A DNA stretch of 64,000 nucleotides. It comes from PALSA-612 sp963755155. GTDB taxonomy: Bacteria > Actinomycetota > Thermoleophilia > Gaiellales > Gaiellaceae. The stretch is from contig CAVWIV010000015.1 of NCBI GenBank assembly GCA_963755155.1, positions 1 through 64,000 on the forward strand, in the 5' to 3' direction. A program made the translations under genes and the position numbers. Below, one piece after another: positions 8,547 to 16,894 of the stretch. Positions within the stretch are counted from its first letter, which is position 1. Each line of letters opens with the position of its first letter. The notes beneath the pieces were generated by a model, which was given only the letters and a program-made list of their open reading frames with translations, was not told where the DNA came from and ran no database searches.

Positions 8547-8793
8547 ATGGCAGCTTCGCGCGATGAAGTCTTCGAGCGAGTGAAGTCCGTTTTGGTGGAG
8601 CAGCTCGGTGTGGAGGAAGGCGACGTGAACGACGCCGCCGTCGTTCCAGGACGACCTCGATGCCGACTCGCTCGATCTCGTCGAGCTGATCATGGAGCTC
8701 GAGGACCAGTTCGGGATCAAGATCTCCGACGAGGATGCCCAGAAGCTAATGACCGTCGGGCAAGCCGTCGACTACGTCACCGAGCACCAGTAA
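8547..8793 (+). CDS. acpP: Acyl carrier protein, one frame break
   Basis: The start MAASRDEVFERVKSVLVEQL is typical of ACP helix 1. Near 8641 the frame shifts (GCCGCCGTCG where GCCGCGTCG would keep frame, one extra C) and resumes as SFQDDLDADSLDLVELIMEL. This holds the D-S-L serine that receives phosphopantetheine. The protein ends TVGQAVDYVTEHQ then TAA. An ACP gene is essential, so this break is almost certainly a sequence error. It sits between plsX and rnc as in most bacteria. Confidence 0.93.
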
Positions 8794-8860
8794 CGGGCCC
8801 GTCTCGCCGGGGACACTCGCCGAGCTGATCGCGGCGCTCCCGGCGGAGCGCCTGTCGCAG

Positions 8861-9463
8861 GTGTTCATGCACCCCTCGCGGGTGACCGACCGCTCGCAGT
8901 CGTACGAGCGGCTGGAGTTTCTCGGGGACAGCATCCTCGGGCTGCTCGTCGCGCGCGAGTTGTTCGAGCGGTTCCCGGACGCGGCGGAGGGGAGGCTGTC
9001 GCGGCTGCGCTCGGCCATCGTGTCCCGGCGGAGTTGCGCGGCGGCGGCGCGTGAGATCGGTCTCGACCGCATGCTCGCCGAGCAGTTCGCGCCGACGGAC
9101 GACATCCGACGGTCGGACAACGTCCTCGCGGCCCTGATCGAGGCGGCCATCGCGGCTCTCGTCCTCGAGCACGGCCTCGATGCCGTGGCTGCGCCGGTGG
9201 TCGCGGCGTTCGAGTCGCAGATCGACGAGGCGCTCCACGCGCCGGTGGATTTCAAGACGCGTCTGCAGGAGGAGGCGGCGAAGGGCGGCCGGAAGGTGGC
9301 GTACAACCTCGTCGAGGTCGAGGGGCCTGCGCACGACCGCTTGTTCACCTGCGATGCGCTCGTGGCCGGTGTGCGGCTCGGCACCGGCACGGGCCGCTCG
9401 AAGAAGGAGGCGCAGCAGTCCGCCGCCGCCGAGGCGCTGGCCGCCCTGGAAGACACGTCATAG
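8861..9463 (+). CDS. rnc: Ribonuclease III (start uncertain)
   Basis: Double-strand-specific RNase that processes rRNA precursors. The signature ERLEFLGDSILGLLVARELF is present. The second active-site region is DNVLAALIEAAIAALVLEHG. A C-terminal dsRNA-binding domain has DFKTRLQEEAAKGGRKVAYN and the basic SKKEAQQSAAAEALAAL. GTG 8861 (VFMHPSR) is the first usual start codon, but recognisable family sequence (LAELIAALPAERLSQ) lies in frame upstream from about 8813 without a start. Either a rare start or an indel is present between acpP and here. Confidence 0.9.
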   Translation: MFMHPSRVTDRSQSYERLEFLGDSILGLLVARELFERFPDAAEGRLSRLRSAIVSRRSCAAAAREIGLDRMLAEQFAPTDDIRRSDNVLAALIEAAIAALVLEHGLDAVAAPVVAAFESQIDEALHAPVDFKTRLQEEAAKGGRKVAYNLVEVEGPAHDRLFTCDALVAGVRLGTGTGRSKKEAQQSAAAEALAALEDTS

Positions 9464-9474
9464 ACTCCGAACCG

Positions 9475-9825
9475 ATGGCAAAGATCCTTGTCCACGTCAC
9501 GAGCGGGCCGGAGCAGCCGACGAAGGCGGCGCTCGCGTTTCTCGTCGCGAAGGCGGCCCTGGAGGGTGGCCATGAGGTCTCGGTCTTCCTAGCAGGAGAC
9601 GGCGTGCAATTGCTTCGGGACGCAACGCTCGACGCCGTTCAGGGTGTGGGCACGGGCAGCCTGCGCGAGTCATTCGACGCCGTCGTTGCCGGGGGCGCGA
9701 CGATCTACGCCTCGCGCATGTCGTCGGAGGCTCGCGAGGTCACGCTCGAGGGCAGGGCCGAGCCGGCGACCCCCGCGCTCCTCGTCGAGCTCACGCTCGA
9801 GCACGACCGCGTTCTCAGCTACTGA
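9475..9825 (+). CDS. DsrE-family protein
   Basis: A 116-residue DsrE/DsrF-like protein. The fold start is KILVHVTSGPEQPTKAALAF, then GHEVSVFLAGDGVQLL, a flexible glycine-rich loop and the C-terminal LEHDRVLSY. No conserved cysteine is present, so sulfur transfer by a DsrE-type cysteine is unlikely; such proteins are often annotated only as DsrE-like. It lies between rnc and smc with short spacing (11 and 44 bases), so it is probably in the same transcript. Confidence 0.75.
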   Translation: MAKILVHVTSGPEQPTKAALAFLVAKAALEGGHEVSVFLAGDGVQLLRDATLDAVQGVGTGSLRESFDAVVAGGATIYASRMSSEAREVTLEGRAEPATPALLVELTLEHDRVLSY

Positions 9826-9869
9826 GCGATCCGAGCGGCATCCGCAACGGCCGTTAGCGTTGGGCGGCC

Positions 9870-12350
9870 GTGTACCTCCGCGCGATCTCCATTCGCGGCT
9901 TCAAGTCGTTTCCGGAGCCCGTCGAAGTACGCCTCGAGCCAGGCGTGGCGGTCGTCGTCGGGCCGAACGGATCGGGGAAGTCGAACGTCGCGGACGCGCT
10001 GCTCTGGGCGTCCGGGAGCCTTGCACCGAGCGAGCTCCGCGCCGAGAAGCCGGATGACGTGCTCTTCGCGGGCGGGGCCGGTCGCCAGCCCGCCGCGTAC
10101 TGCGAGGTCGAGCTGCGCTTCGAGGACGTTGCGGGCGCGCTGCCGGGGATCGACTTCGAGGAGGTCTCGATCGCTCGCCGTCTCCACCGCGGCGGCGAAG
10201 GGCAGTACCTCGTCAACGGGGCGACGGTGCGCCGGGCGGACGTCGTCGAGCTGCTTGCCGACGTCGGGCTCGGCCCGGGCGCGGGGGCCGTCGTCGGACA
10301 GGGGAAAGTGGAGGCGATTCTGTCGTCCTCACCGGCCGAGCGGCGTGCGCTCGTCGAGGACGCGGCAGGCCTTGGCCGGTTCAAGCGCCGCCGCCACCGC
10401 GCGGAGCTGAAGCTCGCGCGCGTCGCACTGCAGGTCGAGCGCGCGCGCGACCTCGAGCGCGAGGTGCAGAAGCGTCTACGTCCTCTCGCGCTCCAGGCGA
10501 GCGCGGCCGAGCGCGCGGAGAAGCTCGGCGAGGAGATCGGCCGCATCCGTGCGGGCCTGGCCGCGCTCGATCTCGAAGAGCTGACGGTTCGCATGACCGA
10601 GGCCAGAGCGCGCCGTACGCAGCTCGACGCGGTTCGGGGCGAGGTCGATGTGCGCCTGGAGAAGCTGCTCGCGGAGCGCGAGCGGGCCGAAGGGGAGCTC
10701 GCCGCCGTGGCCGGCGGAAGCGAAGGCGCCGCCGGCGCTCTCTACAGGCTGCGCAGCGCTCGAGAGCGCGTGGAGATGCGGCGCGAAGCGGCCGCCGATC
10801 TGCTCGAGCGGCTGCGCGCGCCCGTCGTCCAGAAGAGCAGTCAAGCCCTCCTCGAGCAAGCGCGACTTGCCGAGGGGCGAGCCGTCGCGGTCGAACGAGC
10901 ACTCCATGAACGGGAGGGGCTGCCGCCCGCCGCGCGCGCGCTCGCGGAACAGGGCGAGACGCTTGCTCTGAGCGCCGCGGACGTCGAGCCGGGCCGCGAG
11001 GCGTCGGTGGCAGCGGCGCTCGGCCATCGCGGAGCCGCCGTGCTCGCGGACAGCGCCGCCCGGGGCCTCGAGCTGCTCGAGCACGCACGCGCCGCCGGGC
11101 TCGGGAGCCTCGTCGTGCTCGTGGGCCAGGATCCCGCCGAGCTCGTCCGGTCGATGCCCGTTGTCCCACTCGAAGACCTGCTCGCGTCGCCCGTGCCGGC
11201 CGTGACCGTGGAAGGGTTTGGCTACGACCCTCTGCGGCGCGAGTTGTGGTTCGCAGGCGAGACCGCGGAGGCGTTCCAGCTCGAGCTGGAGGCTCAGGCC
11301 CGCCGGCTGCGCGAGGAGGCGCGCGCGCTCGCCGAGCAGGCGGGCGCCGCGACGCACGCCGCCCGCCCGCCCGACCAGCGCCTCGTGTCCCTGTGCGAGC
11401 GTCTCTGCGACGAGCTGGCGCGCGTGGTACGCGAGACGGCGCGCGTTGAGCGCCCGCTCGCCGAGAGCGCCGAGACGGGTGGCACAGTCGCCGCGTCGCT
11501 CGCCGCCGGGCTGAGGGACCTCGCGGCGCGAGAGGCCGAGCTGCGGCGCGAGGCACAGGAGGCCTCGTCGGCCGTCTCGCAGGTGGAGATCGAGCTCGCG
11601 CGGCTCGACGCAGAGTCGACCGACGCGCGCCGCCGACTCGCAGAGTCGGGAGGCGAGCCGGCGGACGGGCCTCGTGAAGAGCTCGAGGCCACTGTGGAGC
11701 GCCTCGAGCGCCGTAGGGCAGCGCTCGGCGGCGTCAACCCGTTCGCGAAGGAGGAGTACGACCGTGAGAAGGCGCAGCTCTCCGAGCTCCGCACGCAGAC
11801 GGCGGACCTCGAGCTGAGCCTCGCCGAGCTCGACAAGCTTCGCCGTGAGCTCACGGAGACGGTCGACCGCCGCTTCGCGGAGACGTACGCCGCGGTGGAG
11901 TCGAACTTCGCCGAGGTGGTCTCGACGCTGTTCCCGGGCGGCGCCGGCCGGCTGCGCCTCACCGAGCCGGAAGGGGAGGACGACGAGGCGGGGATCGAGG
12001 TCGAGCTGCGCCCGGCCGGCAAGCGCATCAGCCGGCTCTCGCTCCTCTCGGGCGGCGAGAAGGCACTCGGCGCACTGTCGTTTCTCTTCGCGCTCTTCCT
12101 GGCGCGACCGTGCCCCTTCTATCTGCTCGACGAGGTCGAGGCGGCGCTCGACGACGCGAACATTGGCCGCTTCGTCGGCCTCCTGCGCCGCTTCTCCGAG
12201 CGCGCGCAGTTCATCGTCGTCACGCACCAGAAGCGAACGATGGAAGCCGCGGACGTGCTGTACGGCGTGACGATGGGCCGCGACGGCGTGTCCCAGGTCG
12301 TGTCGCGCCGGCTGCCTCGCGAGGACGCCGAAGCTGCTGCCGTCGCCTAG
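9870..12350 (+). CDS. smc: Chromosome partition protein SMC, unusually short
   Basis: 826 residues. The ATPase head N-half has the SMC start IRGFKSFPEPVEV and Walker A GPNGSGKSNVADALLW. A coiled coil runs from about residue 160 to 350, then a hinge of about 120 residues (VEPGREASVAAALGHRGAAV through FGYDPLRRELWFAGE). The return coil leads to the C-half with signature LSLLSGGEKALGALSFLFAL and Walker B YLLDEVEAALDDANIGRF. Both head halves and the hinge are intact, yet typical bacterial SMCs have about 1,150-1,200 residues, so each coiled-coil arm is shortened. It sits in the usual rnc-smc-ftsY order and acts in chromosome condensation with ScpA/ScpB, which are not in this window. Confidence 0.95.
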   Translation: MYLRAISIRGFKSFPEPVEVRLEPGVAVVVGPNGSGKSNVADALLWASGSLAPSELRAEKPDDVLFAGGAGRQPAAYCEVELRFEDVAGALPGIDFEEVSIARRLHRGGEGQYLVNGATVRRADVVELLADVGLGPGAGAVVGQGKVEAILSSSPAERRALVEDAAGLGRFKRRRHRAELKLARVALQVERARDLEREVQKRLRPLALQASAAERAEKLGEEIGRIRAGLAALDLEELTVRMTEARARRTQLDAVRGEVDVRLEKLLAERERAEGELAAVAGGSEGAAGALYRLRSARERVEMRREAAADLLERLRAPVVQKSSQALLEQARLAEGRAVAVERALHEREGLPPAARALAEQGETLALSAADVEPGREASVAAALGHRGAAVLADSAARGLELLEHARAAGLGSLVVLVGQDPAELVRSMPVVPLEDLLASPVPAVTVEGFGYDPLRRELWFAGETAEAFQLELEAQARRLREEARALAEQAGAATHAARPPDQRLVSLCERLCDELARVVRETARVERPLAESAETGGTVAASLAAGLRDLAAREAELRREAQEASSAVSQVEIELARLDAESTDARRRLAESGGEPADGPREELEATVERLERRRAALGGVNPFAKEEYDREKAQLSELRTQTADLELSLAELDKLRRELTETVDRRFAETYAAVESNFAEVVSTLFPGGAGRLRLTEPEGEDDEAGIEVELRPAGKRISRLSLLSGGEKALGALSFLFALFLARPCPFYLLDEVEAALDDANIGRFVGLLRRFSERAQFIVVTHQKRTMEAADVLYGVTMGRDGVSQVVSRRLPREDAEAAAVA

Positions 12351-13840
12351 CTAGAGCGCGTAGAGGCCGGCCTTGCCGATATAGATGCGTGGGCGGAGCC
12401 CGAACGCGTGGAGGTTGCCGACCGCGTCTCCGACGAGCACCTCGTCGCGGGCATAGGCGATCGGGGCCAGTACGGCGCCCGGCAGGCCGACCGTCCACAG
12501 CACCTCTCCCGTCCTCGCGTCGAGCGCGAACGCGTTGCGGTCGAAGCCGCCGGGGACGAAGACGACGTCGTCGACGATCAGTGGCGGCGACTTCGGGCCG
12601 CGCCCGACGCCTGGCGCCGTCCACGTCGGCCGCTCGGGAAGGTGCACCGGGGTCCGACTCGAAGCGCGACTACGGCGTCCAACGTCCGAGTCTGACCTTC
12701 GTCGTCGTAGTCTCGCGCGGGGGAGATGAAGAACATGCCGAGGTCGGGCGAGTAGCTCGGCTGCGAGAGGAACGACTCGTCGATGCCGCTTGGGCCGACA
12801 TGCGCGCTCCAGCGTGGTCCCCGCTTCAGATCCTCGCGCGACCAGACGTAGACGCTTGACCATTCTTTGCGTGGGCTGCCGCTAGCGGCGGGCAGCCCAC
12901 GGGCTGGAAGAGGAGCGGCGCCGCGCCGAAGCCGCTGTCCTCCCGATTGGCGACGTCATCTGGCCTGTTCCAGGCGACGACGTTGAGATCCGCGTCCAGC
13001 TCGAGGACGGCCTCGGCATACCCCGCCGTCTCGACGAGACAGCCGCCGCATTCCGGGTCGAAGACGAGGCCGTTGCCGGTCGCCGTCCACAGGTGGCCCG
13101 TGTCCGGATCGATCGTGACCCCCGCATAGCCCCAGATGCCGCCCATGTTGTTCGGCCCTTCGGTGACGTCGAGCGAGGCGACGATGCGCGGGTCGACGAC
13201 GTCGACGGCGACGAGCCGCCCGTCGGCGTTGACGCCGTCGGGGTCGGGCTTGTCGCAGAAGCTTGCGACGGGCACGTACAGCCGGGTTCCGCGCAGGGTG
13301 AGGCCGCCCCAGACGTATTCGGCGCCCGTCAGCTGGACGATGCGCAGCGGCCAATTGCCGGCGGCCTCTTCACCGTTCGCGAGGTTCAGCGCGTGGAGCA
13401 GGCCGTCGGAACCGATCGTGTACAGGCGGCTCCGGGCGCGGTCGAGCATCGGGGTCGACGAGATCCCGTACGTGACGTTGCAGGCGGGAATCCGGTTCGC
13501 CGGGCTCACCTGTCGCTTCCAGAGCACGCTGCCGTCGGCGGCGCGGAGGGCTGCCACGGTGCCCGCGTTCGTGGCGACGAAGATCGCGTCCTCGCGCCTG
13601 TTGCCGAACGGCACGTCGCCGGCGTATAGGGGTGACGCGACGAAGCGCCCGCCGACGTTGACGCTCCAACGGGTGACGATGTCCCGGACGGTCTGGGACG
13701 ACATGCCCTTCGGCGGCCGCGCCGGGTACGTTGTTCGTCGCGAGATCGCTGCCGCCGTAGCGTGGCCAGTCGGCTGCTCCGGAAGGGACGGCGAAGAGGA
13801 GCGCGGCGCCGGCGACGATCACCAGACGTCGCAGCTGCAC
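12351..13840 (-). CDS. Secreted PQQ-type beta-propeller protein, three frame breaks
   Basis: GTG 13840 (GTG 13846 is an alternative) starts a signal peptide, VQLRRLVIVAGAALLFAVPS, followed by ADWPRYGGSDLATNN. The body carries propeller blades such as GTVAALRAADGSVLWKR, IGSDGLLHALNLANGEE and FALDARTGEVLWTV, typical of PQQ-enzyme/BamB-like repeats. Frames join near 13703, near 12857 (into VYVWSREDLKRGPRWSAHVG) and near 12645 (into PERPTWTAPGVGRGPKS). The product is probably exported and may be an eight-bladed quinoprotein or a structural propeller. No cytochrome motif is seen. The stop abuts the smc stop (TAGCTA). It sits oddly inside the smc-ftsY core cluster. Confidence 0.75.
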
Positions 13841-13891
13841 GTGCACGAACAGTAGGGAATCACACGCTGCGTAAGCACGTAGCAAAATCGC

Positions 13892-14848
13892 GTGATGCGA
13901 ACGTGGGGAGAGCTGCTCGGCGACGAGGAGCCGTCGGACGATCCCGAGCCGGAGACCGAAGGCTTCTTCGGGCGGCTGCGTGGATCGCTGAGCCGTAGCA
14001 GGCGCGGCATCTGGCAGCGCCTGTCGGGCTTCGATCCGCTCGACGACGAGTCGTGGGAGGGGCTCGAGGAGGCGCTCATCGGAGCGGACGTTGGCGTGGC
14101 CGCGACCGACGTCCTCGTCGAGCGGCTCCGCACGCGGCGCGATCTCGACGAGCTCCACGTCGCGCTTGCGGAGGAGATCGAGGCGCTGCTCGGCGAGCCG
14201 GAGACGCTGTCGGTCGACGATGGGCCGAGCGTCGTGCTCGTGGTCGGCGTCAACGGCACGGGCAAGACGACAACGATCGGCAAGCTCGCGTTCCGGCTGG
14301 GTGAGCACGGCCGCGAGGTCGTCGTCGCAGCTGCCGACACGTTTCGCGCCGCCGCCGGCGAGCAGCTTGAGATCTGGGCGCAGCGGGCCGGGGCGGACTA
14401 CGTCGGCTCGGCGCGTGGAGGTGACCCTGCCGCCGTTGCGTTCGACGCCGTCGAGGCGACCCTCGCTCGCGGCCGCGACGTGGCGATCGTCGACACCGCC
14501 GGCCGTCTCCACACGCAGGTCGGCTTGATGGAGGAGCTGAAGAAGGTGCGCCGCGTCATCGAGCGCCGGCTGGAGGGCGCGCCGCACGAGACGCTCCTGG
14601 TGCTCGATGCGACGACCGGCCAGAACGGCCTCCAGCAAGCGAGGCTGTTCGGCGAGGCCGTGGGCGTGACCGGCGTCTGCCTGACGAAGCTCGACGGGTC
14701 GGCGAAGGGAGGCATCGTTCTGCCGGTCGCGGTCGAGCTCGGCCTGCCCGTGAAGCTCATCGGCATCGGGGAAGGCCTCGAGGACCTGCGTCCGTTCGAC
14801 GCCGGCGACTTCGCCCGCGCTCTCGTCGGGCGCGACGACGGCGACTAG
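13892..14848 (+). CDS. ftsY: Signal recognition particle receptor FtsY
   Basis: 318 residues. A short acidic N-terminus (DEEPSDDPEPETEG) replaces the long A-domain of enterobacteria. The NG domain has GVNGTGKTTTIGKLA (G1), ADTFRAAAGEQLE, DTAGRLHTQVGLMEELKKV (G3) and TKLDGSAKGG (G4), and it ends GIGEGLEDLRPFDAGDFA. It is the GTPase that docks SRP-ribosome complexes to the translocon; its partner Ffh is 2 kb downstream. The start is GTG 13892 or the adjacent ATG 13895. Confidence 0.96.
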   Translation: MMRTWGELLGDEEPSDDPEPETEGFFGRLRGSLSRSRRGIWQRLSGFDPLDDESWEGLEEALIGADVGVAATDVLVERLRTRRDLDELHVALAEEIEALLGEPETLSVDDGPSVVLVVGVNGTGKTTTIGKLAFRLGEHGREVVVAAADTFRAAAGEQLEIWAQRAGADYVGSARGGDPAAVAFDAVEATLARGRDVAIVDTAGRLHTQVGLMEELKKVRRVIERRLEGAPHETLLVLDATTGQNGLQQARLFGEAVGVTGVCLTKLDGSAKGGIVLPVAVELGLPVKLIGIGEGLEDLRPFDAGDFARALVGRDDGD

Positions 14849-14850
14849 CC

Positions 14851-16503
14851 GTGCAAGGCCTCGGCTCGAAGCTCCGAGAGTCGGGGCAGGCACTCGCAAG
14901 CGTCTTCTCGAACCCGGGGCTTCGCCGCGTGCAGCTCGCCTTCGCCGGCTCCATCGTCGGCGACTGGGCGTACGCCATCGCCGTGGCGGTGTACGCGTAC
15001 GACCAGGGTGGCCCTGCGGCCGTCGGCGCCCTGGGTGTCGTGCGCTACCTGTCAATGGCGCTCGTCCTACCGCTCGCATCGACCCTCGCTGACCTTTACC
15101 CGCGCAAGCGGGTGATGCTCGTCTCGGACGTCGTTCGCGCGGCGCTCGTGCTCGTCGCCGCCGGTGTCATCGCGGCGGACGGGCCGCCGTTAGCCGTCTA
15201 TGGGCTGGCGATCGTGACGGCGCTCGTGGGGGCGTGCTTCCGCCCCGCACAGGCTGCGCTGCTGCCCGGGCTGGCGCGCAATCCCGGCGAGCTCACCGCT
15301 GCCAACGTCGCGTCGAGCACGATCGAGAGCGTCGGCTTCTTCCTCGGCCCAGCGCTCGGCGGCCTCTTGCTCGCCGTCGCTGACATTCAGACCGTGTACG
15401 TCGTGAACGCGGCCACGTTCTTGTGGTCTGCGGCGATCATCGTCGGGCTCCGTGCGCCGCCGGTCACGCGCGCGGAGGAGTCCGCAGACGATGACCGTGG
15501 AACGCTGCTCAGCAATACAGGCGCGGGGTTCCGGGCCATCCTCGGCAACCGCGACCTGAGACTCGTGATCGGCGTGTATTGCGCGCAGACCGTCGTCGCG
15601 GGCGCCTCCCTCGTCTTCGTCATCGCGCTCGCTCTCGACCTGCTCGACCTCGGCCGCTCGGGGGTCGGCTACCTCGACGCGGTCATGGGGATCGGCGGCC
15701 TCGTCGGCGGGTTTCTGGCTCTTGTGCTCGTGCAACGCGGCCGGCTCGCTCTCGACTTCGGAGTCGGGGTGCTGCTCTGGTCGGCGCCCCTGCTCGCGAT
15801 TGCCGCCTGGCCGTCGGTCGGAGTGGCCGCCGCAGCCATGGCGTTGATCGGCGTGGGCAACTCCCTGGTCGACATCAACGCCTACACAATCCTCCAGCGG
15901 ACGGTTCCCGACGAGGTCATGGGTCGTGTCTTCGGCGCGATGGAGAGCGCGATCATCGGCGCCATGGCCGGAGGCGCCTTGTTGATGCCGCTCCTGATCG
16001 AGCTGTTGGGGATTCGCGCTGGCCTCGCCGTTCTGGGGGGCGCTGTCACCGGCATCGTCCTGCTGGCCCTGGCCGGCCTACGCCGCATCGACGTCACCTC
16101 GCTGGCGCCCGCCGGGCTCGAGCTCGTCCGCAAGATCTCGATCTTCACGGCGCTACCCGAGCCGATCCTCGAGCGGCTCGCCCGCGCCTTGATCCCCGTC
16201 GAGGCGAAGGCAGGAGACGTGGTCATCCGCGAAGGCGACGATGGTGACCTGTTCTACGCGGTCGAGGAAGGCACCGTCGTCGTCTCCAAGGAAGGACGCT
16301 GGGTGGCGCAACTCGGGCCCGGTGACTACTTCGGCGAGATCGCGCTGCTGAGGGACGTGCCGCGGACGGCGACCGTGACGGCGGAGACCGACGTGAAGCT
16401 CTACGCGCTCGAGCGCGACGTCTTCATCCCGGCGGTGACGGGCCACCACGACGTCCAGGAGCTCGCCGAGACGGCGATGGCGACCCGCCTCGCGATGCTC
16501 TAG
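14851..16503 (+). CDS. MFS transporter fused to a C-terminal cyclic-nucleotide-binding domain
   Basis: 550 residues from GTG 14851. Residues about 20-420 form an MFS_3-type transporter related to enterobactin-exporter-like proteins (VGDWAYAIAVAVYAYDQGG, ADLYPRKRVMLVSDVVRAAL, ACFRPAQAALLPGLARNP). Residues about 430-545 are a cNMP-binding domain starting ISIFTALPEPILERLARALI. The phosphate-binding cassette is YFGEIALLRDVPRTATV with the conserved Glu and Arg. The fusion implies that cAMP, cGMP or a related ligand gates or modulates transport from the cytoplasmic side. It lies 2 bases after ftsY and shares a CTAG stop overlap with the gene opposite. Confidence 0.9.
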   Translation: MQGLGSKLRESGQALASVFSNPGLRRVQLAFAGSIVGDWAYAIAVAVYAYDQGGPAAVGALGVVRYLSMALVLPLASTLADLYPRKRVMLVSDVVRAALVLVAAGVIAADGPPLAVYGLAIVTALVGACFRPAQAALLPGLARNPGELTAANVASSTIESVGFFLGPALGGLLLAVADIQTVYVVNAATFLWSAAIIVGLRAPPVTRAEESADDDRGTLLSNTGAGFRAILGNRDLRLVIGVYCAQTVVAGASLVFVIALALDLLDLGRSGVGYLDAVMGIGGLVGGFLALVLVQRGRLALDFGVGVLLWSAPLLAIAAWPSVGVAAAAMALIGVGNSLVDINAYTILQRTVPDEVMGRVFGAMESAIIGAMAGGALLMPLLIELLGIRAGLAVLGGAVTGIVLLALAGLRRIDVTSLAPAGLELVRKISIFTALPEPILERLARALIPVEAKAGDVVIREGDDGDLFYAVEEGTVVVSKEGRWVAQLGPGDYFGEIALLRDVPRTATVTAETDVKLYALERDVFIPAVTGHHDVQELAETAMATRLAML

Positions 16504-16856
16504 CGGACCGCCCTCAGCTCCGCGACGATCTTGCCACGGCCGGCGATGGTCGCCGTCACGTGACAGATGTCTGCGTTGACCGGCTTGACCGGGAAGCGGA
16601 AGAGGCCCGCGCGCGGGCGCACGTACGTGTTCGGCGTCGACTCTGTGCCGACGAGGCAGTCGACGAGCACGCTTCCGCTGCCGATCTTCCCGGTCAGCTT
16701 CGCGTAGAGCGCCTTCGGCGTGTTCACCTGGCCGTGGGCGACGGCGATCGCGAAAGCTCCCGAGCCCGTGGCACGAGCGATTCGCTTGCCGGGCAGCGTC
16801 GCCGCCGAAGCGGAGACCGCCACGACGCAAGCGATGGCAAGAGCGACCCGGACCAT
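16500..16856 (-). CDS. Small secreted protein of unknown function
   Basis: 118 residues beginning MVRVALAIACVVAVSASAAT, a clear signal peptide. The mature part is beta-rich with two cysteines (VDCLVGTESTP and ADICHVTATIAGRGK), possibly a disulfide. I do not recognise the family. The stop shares the CTAG tetramer with the convergent MFS-cNMP gene. It sits alone on the minus strand between ftsY and ffh. Confidence 0.7.
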   Translation of the reverse strand: MVRVALAIACVVAVSASAATLPGKRIARATGSGAFAIAVAHGQVNTPKALYAKLTGKIGSGSVLVDCLVGTESTPNTYVRPRAGLFRFPVKPVNADICHVTATIAGRGKIVAELRAVR

Positions 16857-16894
16857 CGAGGCTCGATTATCGCAGGCGGTACCCTTCCCGGCCG

